IMG/VR virus record: IMGVR_UViG_3300017917_002762
Location: 1 to 64,000 of that record
Length of the DNA stretch: 64,000 bases
Source of the DNA: a virus
Direction: 5' to 3' (one strand)
The notes under the pieces were generated by a model that did no database searches, was not told the DNA's origin, and saw only the letters and a list, made by a program, of their open reading frames with translations. Of the stretch, positions 57,801-64,000 are shown piece after piece. Position 1 is the stretch's first letter; each line of letters begins with the position of its first letter. The translations under genes and the position numbers were made by a program.

Positions 57801-60131
57801 ATTAATTAATTTCTTATATTTATTAATTTCATAATTACCAAGTTCAATATACTTTCTAATATCACCTCTAAGTTGTAAATCTCTTACAGCATTTTTATAT
57901 TTAGTTAATTCAATTTTTTTACGTTTTCTTTCTTCATCAGTTTTATATTTTTTATTTTCAAGAATGTCCATAACACTATTAAGTTTTTTAATGTATTCAG
58001 ATAGTTCTCTATCTTCTGATTTTTCATCTCTTAATGTTACTGGAAGTAAATAATTTTTATTATCTGGTATTTCTGATGTATCAAAATTACCTATTTCAAC
58101 TTTATTAATACCATCTATTGTTCTATTATCTCCTTTTCCTTGATATGCATATATCACTTTAATTGGTATTGCTCTAACAAAACCAAAACTTTTAATATTG
58201 TAATGTGTTTGAAGAATTTTCTTATATTCTTGTAACTGAATTCTATACATTGTTTCTTTGTATGGTTTTAATTCATTTTGATCTTTTGCAATTTCTTGAC
58301 TTTTCCAATCATAAATATGTGCCGTTCCATCAGCAGATATTATTAATAAGTCAATACTACCAGCAACATCTTTAACTGGATCATATATTTTAACCTCACG
58401 CATAAATTTAGCACCAGGTTCATTATAGTTATCAATTAAATCTCTAATAAATTTATCAAATAATCTATATGGTTCTGTTCCTTCATATTTACTTCTTGAT
58501 GCTGCTGGTGAACTACGTACAATATGTGTTGTAGGATCAACATATACATCTATAATATCTTGCATTATTTCATGTATAACATCTCCATATTCTGCTTTAA
58601 GTAAATCTATTTTTTTCTGTGTTTCATTTCTATTATCATTTGGAAACTTTCTTTTTAACCAAGCATCTACATATTTAGATGTTACAGAATACTTAATATC
58701 TTTACCATTAATAGTATATACGTGACGTTTTTGACCTGTTTTAGGATCTACACTATTATCTAATTTAATATCTTTTTGATGTTGTTCTAATTTTTCTGCT
58801 CCTTCTAATTGATAATATTCACCTTGTTCTTGAATGTTTTCAGTTGATAAATCAGAAACATCTGCTTTTAATATTTTTTCAGCTGAAATTTGAAATGCGT
58901 CTGTCTGTGATTTTTTAAATATACTTTTTATAAAGTTCCAAAGTTTATTCCACCAACTATTAAAATCTTTCATTTTAGAAGTTGATTCATTCGTAGTTGA
59001 TTGAGCAACAATATGTTGAGCTATGAGTTTACCTATAGCTTCTTTTTTAAGTTTATTAATATTAAGACTACCATCTTTATTACGGTATTGAGGATCATTT
59101 CTATATAAGTCTATTGTTTCTTTATAGATTTGATATCCTGTTATTTTAGACATCATCTCTTTTAATAGAGGATTATTTTCATCTAACATTTCTACAAAAA
59201 AGTGGGTTGCTTCTTCAGGAAGTGTTGTTATATCTGCTCTACCTTCTATAATATCAATTATTTTATTAAGCATATCTGCTTTAGCTATAGCTGATATTAC
59301 ATTACCTTGTGCATCTTTTATTTCATTTACGGTATTAACAGATACACCAATCTTTTCTAAAAAGTTTTTAACTAAACTATTTATTTCTGCATTTGCTTTT
59401 TCAGTAGATTGAGATTCTTTTTGAAGATATATTTCTTGTTTATTTTCTTTTACTTTATTTTTTGTATTAACAAATTCTTTAAATCCTTCTATATCTTGTT
59501 TAGAACCTAATATGTAAGTATCTTTTGCGTTAAATACAACTACTAATTCTCTTTTACTTTCTTCTAAAAATCCATCATAATTATTATTAATCATCCATCT
59601 TTTATATTCCTCATATTCTTTTCTTGAAGATTCATCTAATAGATTTCCTTTTACAAATACTCTTAAATTAGATAGCCAATTTGGGTAAGGATTTTTAAGA
59701 TTTACTAAAGTTGGATATACAATATTTCCTAATTCATTATTAGAATCTTGAGTTTTTATATAATCTTTATCTTTTGAAAAAAAGATACCCATAGAATTAT
59801 CTGGGCTAGCTTTTTCTTTTTTACTACCTATATATTTATTGTCAAAAGCATCAAATTTATTTGGACTTATATGATAAACAATATCTTTAACTTTACTGGT
59901 TTTAAAAATAGTAGAAAGATACTGCATATATTGAACTTTACTGCCAATATTTGCAAGTTCTGGTGAATCTTTAAATACACTATCAATAGCTTCTATTTTT
60001 CTTTTAAATGAATCTATAACATCTTTGTTTTTACTTATAGATGTAGCAAATTCATTTTTATTATTAATAAAGTATTCTTTGAATTGTTGCTCAGAATACT
60101 GTTTTCCTTTATATGTTATTATACAACTCAT
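54885..60131 (-). CDS. Giant multidomain virion/cargo protein (1748 aa)
   Basis: Contains several visible modules: an ADP-ribosyltransferase-like segment VYHISPNKF...GIFFSKD (about 86-130), an LPEE-x2-HFFVEML helix block (about 302-315), an RecB-like PD-(D/E)XK region with GSIDLLII, IYDWKS and QEYKKIL (about 585-630), long helical regions, and near the C-terminus a hydrophobic span LMILGIGALMFTILG followed by EDDDDDE (about 1615-1640). Giant proteins of this build are ejected cargo or tail-lumen proteins in crAss-like phages. Enzyme activities are predicted only. It overlaps the upstream GIY-YIG gene by 4 bp. Confidence 0.7.
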   Translation of the reverse strand: MSCIITYKGKQYSEQQFKEYFINNKNEFATSISKNKDVIDSFKRKIEAIDSVFKDSPELANIGSKVQYMQYLSTIFKTSKVKDIVYHISPNKFDAFDNKYIGSKKEKASPDNSMGIFFSKDKDYIKTQDSNNELGNIVYPTLVNLKNPYPNWLSNLRVFVKGNLLDESSRKEYEEYKRWMINNNYDGFLEESKRELVVVFNAKDTYILGSKQDIEGFKEFVNTKNKVKENKQEIYLQKESQSTEKANAEINSLVKNFLEKIGVSVNTVNEIKDAQGNVISAIAKADMLNKIIDIIEGRADITTLPEEATHFFVEMLDENNPLLKEMMSKITGYQIYKETIDLYRNDPQYRNKDGSLNINKLKKEAIGKLIAQHIVAQSTTNESTSKMKDFNSWWNKLWNFIKSIFKKSQTDAFQISAEKILKADVSDLSTENIQEQGEYYQLEGAEKLEQHQKDIKLDNSVDPKTGQKRHVYTINGKDIKYSVTSKYVDAWLKRKFPNDNRNETQKKIDLLKAEYGDVIHEIMQDIIDVYVDPTTHIVRSSPAASRSKYEGTEPYRLFDKFIRDLIDNYNEPGAKFMREVKIYDPVKDVAGSIDLLIISADGTAHIYDWKSQEIAKDQNELKPYKETMYRIQLQEYKKILQTHYNIKSFGFVRAIPIKVIYAYQGKGDNRTIDGINKVEIGNFDTSEIPDNKNYLLPVTLRDEKSEDRELSEYIKKLNSVMDILENKKYKTDEERKRKKIELTKYKNAVRDLQLRGDIRKYIELGNYEINKYKKLINDKKLTEKDALESLEILSVFTNTTRVFNIYMNQLKKYKKETKNQAEIDVIDEIINDYNQMNSTADVVLSDMQEAIKNMVVDFAKEKTGITNLLEGETVVGQITGLFSSLSTIPQKSFRVFSRILSDAQIKRDNQFNKDYEELSSLRKEYIDWARSKGLADKDLFKPLLDYDKNGKWTGKFLKKYNSEFYKLMNEAIQSEDVVWLINNTEFDSEKFEKASKRQKEFYETIVYDSKNEANNKKLQEQAYKNWIEEHDVNLGGLNKNKKAYLNMDNYNGKKVLNTFLKPKSTWKTAQWIELEKSPIAFKTYEYFQNLIKRSNKVGILDEYSPNFIPNLHKNKIEQFVFGGDMFSSKGIFEKLEVENGESPFSPQINPITGEIEHTIPAHFIRDIGVEKEDGSMDYSQKSMDLFKVFGVWAAQLANYESMSEIEDKSRLLLFVEKNKPHIETDRFGNPVFESGVKKEIPGNEVNSKLLSEFINYYLYNKQSGKMEDKKIKIGDKEYSGHKILGWLSRFFSLKTLALNPLSGTANFVGGTGNAFFQASKGILFNTSDWTSSIYDLTKRDEIAYGLLGVADVLLTDMKDSKINKLSISSIIGANTIDKAYFMMHASDKAVQYPIAIALMKNNMVDENGKIVDIKTYVKAKYNYNESFYSLSKSEQNSLRKKIEEEVTKLKETKSIYKIAEIKNDKIEIPGIDLQGEQWGRFRLKIKKVTKSVLGNSTRDDINNIRTGMLGSMAMQFRSWMPQMVQERFGKLKYDQDLEVHTMGKFNLFFQEIFTKRAPNLLSAIISASGTNMVEAAKQKYLLMKAEAIDKGEEFTITEGEFVDMYIGNIKSLYKEFLMILGIGALMFTILGEDDDDDENTGWRAYTGRAFRKYFDEFSFFYSAPSWSNLVNKPLPMVGLAEDFYKFTGASLKQGYGFVTNDEDMLDAAKPAKYLSKMLPIFKEGIQMRAIFDDEFRKDWGIRFNISNR

Positions 60132-60793
60132 ACTTCTTTCCAGATTTTATTATTTTTGATTTGATTTACAGTAGCTCTTGAACAACTAAATAATTCTGCT
60201 ATTTCTTTATCTGTTTTACTACCTACTAAGGATTTAATTTCTCTAACTTGCTCTATTGTAAGTTTAGAATATTTACCTCCATTAGCTTTAGCTTCTTTCA
60301 TTTTTTGTTTCCACTCATCAGTTATAACCCTACCTTTTAAAGAATTACTTATTTTCTGTAAAGTTTCTTCAGAATGAGTGTAATTACTTCTATTTATTTT
60401 TTGACCAGTTCTAGCTTTACTAATATTTAGTTTAGCCTCTTCTGACATTTTATAACCTCTTCTCCTATTTTTAGGAGGTCTTCCTACTGTTTCAGCTAAG
60501 TTTAATTCAGGTTTTAGTTTATCTACAAACCATTGTTCAGCTTTTAATAAATACTCTTGTGGGCATTTAATTAATATTTCAAATCTAAGATTTTCTACCC
60601 CTATTTTTAAACAAAGTCTTTGAAAGTACTTATTAAAATGTTTTTGTTTTAGTATAGCTCTATTATGGGCTTGTAACCTTTCTTGTAAATCATTAGTAGA
60701 ACCAATATAGAATCTACTATCATTATCAAAATAAAGTTTATAAATAGCACAAACTCCTGTATATTGCCCTTTTTGTAAATTTTTTATAAACAT
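60128..60793 (-). CDS. Free-standing GIY-YIG homing endonuclease
   Basis: 221 aa. VCAIYKLYFDNDSRFYIGSTN (14-34) is the GIY..YIG core with a LQERLQAHNRA helix carrying arginines. NUMOD3-like repeats and a C-terminal helix-turn-helix follow (SLVGSKTDKEIAELFSCSRATVNQI, 188-212). It sits between two virion genes, overlapping both by 1-4 bases, so it probably inserted without harming them. Different family member from the intron HEG at 48445. Confidence 0.9.
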   Translation of the reverse strand: MFIKNLQKGQYTGVCAIYKLYFDNDSRFYIGSTNDLQERLQAHNRAILKQKHFNKYFQRLCLKIGVENLRFEILIKCPQEYLLKAEQWFVDKLKPELNLAETVGRPPKNRRRGYKMSEEAKLNISKARTGQKINRSNYTHSEETLQKISNSLKGRVITDEWKQKMKEAKANGGKYSKLTIEQVREIKSLVGSKTDKEIAELFSCSRATVNQIKNNKIWKEV

Positions 60794-61941
60794 TATTTAC
60801 TTTTAGTTTTAGTTTGATAATTTAATAAAGCAGCTTTAGTTTCATCTCCTAATATACCATCAAATGAACCATCTTTTTTAATAGACTTTTCAAATTTTAC
60901 ACCTCTATTAGCTAATTCTTTCTGTAAAGCTAATGTATCAAAATTTTTTTTATTTACATCTAATTCAGATAGTTCTTTATCAGAATAGTACATTCTTTTT
61001 TGTTTACCATCACCATAATCTTTTACATAAATTCTATCATATATTTCAAAAGGTTTTCCAAAATCCATTGGAGATAAATCCCATTTATCATAAAAAGAAA
61101 CATATTTTCCTTTCTCATCTTCTCCTGTTGACATTTTGTAATCGCCCATTACATTTTTTTCTTGGTCTGGAACTAATCCTTTTACTCCAACATCAAACCC
61201 TTTAGATGAACCATCTGCACTACCTTTAGATTTTACATAAGCATAATTAATTAAATTTTGAACAAAAGCATCGTTTTGGTTATTAAAAGTGTAGTAATTG
61301 ATATTTTCACTTGAGTTACTTGGTTTATAGTTACTTATTTTAAAAGTGTTGTTTTTTTGAGGAATACCTGAATATAAATTTAAAGCATCTAATTTTTCTT
61401 TATCATAAGGTTTTGGGTCTTTATCTATAGCTTTTCTATTTTCTTCTTTTTTTCCCATAACTCCTGCACTCCAAACTCTTTTTTCTAAGCCTTCATAAGA
61501 ATACGGATATATATTTTCTGCTAAATTTTTATTTAATTTACTTCTATTTTGTATTTGTGAATTAGTCAAACCTGTTTCTTTTAATTGTTGTTGAGGAGTA
61601 CCTTTATAATTAGTATTATATCTTTTATCTTTATATAAAAACTCTTTTTCTCCTTTATTTCTTGCATCTGAATAAGCAGTATTAAAATCTTTTCTATCAC
61701 TATAATCAGTTACTCCCCAATTTTTTGGATTCATCCAACTTGGAAACCAACTTCCGTCTTGTGCATATTGACTTGCAACAGGTAAAGTTTCTACTAAACT
61801 ATCAATACAATCATGACAACCTTCTGATAGTTTTTGTTTAACCCAACTTCTTTTATTTGCAGGAATTATTACTGTATCTCCATGAGAATTTTCAAGTATT
61901 AATTCATTATGTTCTGCTTCTACTTTTATATTTTTATACAT
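60793..61941 (-). CDS. Virion protein with C-terminal peptidoglycan-binding-like domain (382 aa)
   Basis: Low-complexity, hydrophilic N-terminal two thirds rich in Asn, Lys and Tyr. The last 45 residues read LQKELANRGVKFEKS..DGSFDGILGDETKAALLNYQ, matching PG_binding_1 repeats that attach to the cell wall. Likely a tail or cargo component that touches peptidoglycan during entry. Its stop shares one base with the GIY-YIG start, and 4 bases separate it from the next gene upstream. Confidence 0.7.
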   Translation of the reverse strand: MYKNIKVEAEHNELILENSHGDTVIIPANKRSWVKQKLSEGCHDCIDSLVETLPVASQYAQDGSWFPSWMNPKNWGVTDYSDRKDFNTAYSDARNKGEKEFLYKDKRYNTNYKGTPQQQLKETGLTNSQIQNRSKLNKNLAENIYPYSYEGLEKRVWSAGVMGKKEENRKAIDKDPKPYDKEKLDALNLYSGIPQKNNTFKISNYKPSNSSENINYYTFNNQNDAFVQNLINYAYVKSKGSADGSSKGFDVGVKGLVPDQEKNVMGDYKMSTGEDEKGKYVSFYDKWDLSPMDFGKPFEIYDRIYVKDYGDGKQKRMYYSDKELSELDVNKKNFDTLALQKELANRGVKFEKSIKKDGSFDGILGDETKAALLNYQTKTKSK

Positions 61942-61945
61942 AATA

Positions 61946-64000
61946 TTAATTTTTAGGAATTACTAATCCATGTTTGGCTGTAAATTCAGTATTACCATTT
62001 CTAATACTTACACCATTTTTACCAATGGTTAAATCTACCCCACCTTCTTTATGTGTGGGATAACCTTTTAAATCTTTTACAAGTTTCCATTTACCACCTT
62101 TAGTAAAGTTAGTTTGTAAACCTTTTTCAGCTTTTAATTTACCTCCACCACAATCTTTTTCTATTTTATTTTCTTGTTCAAGTTGATTTAAAACACTAAT
62201 ATACAAATTATTATCCATTTCTCCAACTTTACTATCAGGAAATATAGTATCAAGATAAGAGCTATAAAGTTGTTGAGCTTGTTGTTTATTTTTTAACTGT
62301 ATTTCAAAATAAGTACCTTTATCAACAGCATAACTTTTATCTAATAAAGATTTCCAAACTCTATTTGCAGCCTCATTAATATCTGCTTTACCAAAAGCTT
62401 CTGATTTTAGTGTCTTACCTTCTTTAGCTAATTGTTCTGCTAAAGCTATATAAACTTTTGTACCAAATCCTTTACCTTGAAATTCTTTTTCTAATTCTAC
62501 TCCAGCCATCCCTATAGAAGATGATATATAGCCTTCGTTATCTACAGAAATAATTCCTGCATATTTACCATCTATTTTAATAGGATAAGATATTGCTTCT
62601 GGATTATCTGGATTAAATCTTGGTTTATCTAGTTGTATTTCAGAAGTATTAATTAACCCTAAAGCTTCATATACAGAATTAGCAAGGTCTTGATTAGATT
62701 CAAATAACTCTTCTACTCCTGGTTTTATTTCTTCTGTAGCTTTATTTTTTTTAGACTGTTGAATTTGAAAGTAAACAAGCCTGTCATTAAAATCAGGAGG
62801 AAGAATAGATTTATCATCGTAATAGTCCCACATTTGATAATCAAATGCATCTTTTGCCCTACCCATCATGTTAAGCTTTTCGTAAAAAGCATAATTAAAA
62901 TGAGCTAAAGAAAGACCAAATTCAGAATCTTCTATTCTTTTATATTGTTCTGAAGACTCTGGACGTAAAAAGAAATCAAACAGATAAATTTGTTTTAGTT
63001 CTTCTTTAGTGAAATTCTCTAAACGCTGATTGAAAGAACCTGTATATGACTTAAATCTATTTTTTAATTCTTGATTTTCACTCCAAATAGCATTGATTGT
63101 AATGTAGAAAGCATTTGCTTTTTCATTATAGAAGGAATATAGAAAGTCAGTTTGAGGAAACTCTTTTTTAAACTCTTGTAAAACTTCTACATTATCAATT
63201 ATTTCATCAATGTTTAATCTAATATTTCCTTTTAATTTATATTTTTTAGCCTCTTGATAATTTCCTTCTGAAACGTACTTGTAATATAATCTACTACTCT
63301 CTAGTTCTTCAGGAGATAAATAATTTGCTTTATTAAGATTAATTTTGTGCACATCAGATGGTACAATATTATCAATATCATGAAGAGCATCTATCTCTGG
63401 TCTATAAGTTGTTCCTTGAAGTCTATAAGCTAATGATCCAGTAATGAGCATTCCTTTTTTAGAGAACCATTGCATAAACTTTAGTGCTTTTCCACCATCT
63501 ATTTTGTTTTGATTTTTTATAGTTTCAGAATAAGATAGTAAGTTGTAATTGGATGTATCTTTCTTTATCCTATCTAACTTATCATAATTCTTATTTAATA
63601 TATCTTTTGCAATAGAATCAACTGTAGTGTTCAAAGAAACATTATCAATTCCTTTAATAAGATTTAGAATATAGTCTATTACTTTTTGAACCTTTGCCCA
63701 AAATTCTGTATCACCTTTTTGAACTTTATAATTTCTAACAAGAGCAATACCAATAGCTTGTCCAATAGCTTCTTTTTTAATTTTATAAATGTCCATATTA
63801 CCTTCTTTGGTAACATATACATTTTTGTAATCTCTTAGCACACGCTGATATCCATCCCATTTATCAATGTTATCAAACATGTATTTGAATAATGGGTTGT
63901 CTGCTTTTTTATTGCTTATACTTCCCAAGAGCTCTACAAACACATGTCCATATTCTTCAGGAAGAGTTAGAAGACTTCTATTTTTAGAATAGTAGATTGT
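61946..64000 (-). CDS. Large virion/cargo protein with NTase-like and GNAT domains (partial, 5' end off window)
   Basis: 684 codons visible; the frame is open to base 64000. Near its visible start is LPEEYGHVFVELL, the same block as in the 1748-aa protein (LPEEATHFFVEML) with a matching downstream IKKEAIGQAI helix. GSLAYRLQG..ALHDID (about 188-213) looks like a nucleotidyltransferase GS..D.D motif. A GNAT acetyltransferase follows (VELEKEFQGKGFGTKVYIAL, about 495-515). The C-terminus has a KEGGVDLTIG motif common in Bacteroidota phage virion proteins. Probably ejected enzymes or structural cargo. Confidence 0.7.
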   Translation of the reverse strand, partial: TIYYSKNRSLLTLPEEYGHVFVELLGSISNKKADNPLFKYMFDNIDKWDGYQRVLRDYKNVYVTKEGNMDIYKIKKEAIGQAIGIALVRNYKVQKGDTEFWAKVQKVIDYILNLIKGIDNVSLNTTVDSIAKDILNKNYDKLDRIKKDTSNYNLLSYSETIKNQNKIDGGKALKFMQWFSKKGMLITGSLAYRLQGTTYRPEIDALHDIDNIVPSDVHKINLNKANYLSPEELESSRLYYKYVSEGNYQEAKKYKLKGNIRLNIDEIIDNVEVLQEFKKEFPQTDFLYSFYNEKANAFYITINAIWSENQELKNRFKSYTGSFNQRLENFTKEELKQIYLFDFFLRPESSEQYKRIEDSEFGLSLAHFNYAFYEKLNMMGRAKDAFDYQMWDYYDDKSILPPDFNDRLVYFQIQQSKKNKATEEIKPGVEELFESNQDLANSVYEALGLINTSEIQLDKPRFNPDNPEAISYPIKIDGKYAGIISVDNEGYISSSIGMAGVELEKEFQGKGFGTKVYIALAEQLAKEGKTLKSEAFGKADINEAANRVWKSLLDKSYAVDKGTYFEIQLKNKQQAQQLYSSYLDTIFPDSKVGEMDNNLYISVLNQLEQENKIEKDCGGGKLKAEKGLQTNFTKGGKWKLVKDLKGYPTHKEGGVDLTIGKNGVSIRNGNTEFTAKHGLVIPKN

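Noticed and set aside
1-64000. CRISPR arrays or rRNA genes
   Set aside because: No regularly spaced 25-40-bp repeats and no rRNA-like segments were seen.

Overview
The window is a very AT-rich phage genome segment. Its gene content and layout fit a crAss-like phage (order Crassvirales) or a close relative infecting a Bacteroidota host. The evidence is: a large terminase subunit, an IHF-like protein, a RepL-like replication protein, an SF2/SNF2-type helicase, a MoxR AAA+/VWA pair, a uracil-DNA-glycosylase-like protein, DnaB-like helicase, DnaG-like primase, family B DNA polymerase, a Sak4-like NTPase with a probable SSB, a PD-(D/E)XK exonuclease, dNMP kinase, dCTP deaminase, thymidylate synthase, and giant multidomain virion proteins. 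Several promoters have the Bacteroidota -7 box (TAnnTTTG). The lineage and host are inferences from content; nothing was searched.

Layout. (1) 1-4888, minus strand: 5' part of the terminase gene (runs off the left edge), small packaging and head-associated genes, an IHF-like protein, a PD-(D/E)XK nuclease, and a RepL-like winged-helix protein. (2) 4889-5660: divergent control region with terminators, three iteron-like repeats and a perfect host-type parS site. (3) 5660-15540, plus: an RNA-rich block of small genes separated by four large structured non-coding stretches, a pseudoknot, three tRNA-like elements with oversized interiors and a tRNA fragment. It also carries a nucleotidyltransferase, an HNH nuclease, an RNA ligase and a metallophosphatase. 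(4) 15540-34200, plus: many small early-type genes, ThyA, helicase, UDG-like, MoxR and VWA proteins, interrupted by three integron-type gene cassettes (23591-24660). A fourth cassette sits at 34238-34590. (5) 34694-38923, minus: lysis and tail module (endolysin, spanin-like and holin-like proteins, receptor-binding-type protein). (6) 39002-54870, plus: replication and nucleotide-metabolism operon. It includes a family B polymerase split at catalytic motif A by a group I intron that carries a GIY-YIG homing endonuclease. (7) 54885-64000, minus: giant virion/cargo proteins and a free-standing GIY-YIG nuclease.

How the parts work together. The plus-strand blocks copy DNA (RepL and DnaA-domain-IV-like binders, helicase, primase, PolB, SSB, Sak4), supply nucleotides (ThyA, DCD, dNMP kinase, thioredoxin-like protein) and perhaps repair RNA (RNA ligase, phosphatase, cREC protein next to tRNA-like genes). 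The minus-strand blocks build, fill and release virions. The parS site plus RepL-like gene suggests extrachromosomal persistence that borrows the host ParABS system. The integron cassettes show capture of host-type gene cassettes by a phage. The cluster of large structured RNAs is the least explained part of the window.

All large ORFs read through in the standard bacterial code, so no stop-codon reassignment is needed.
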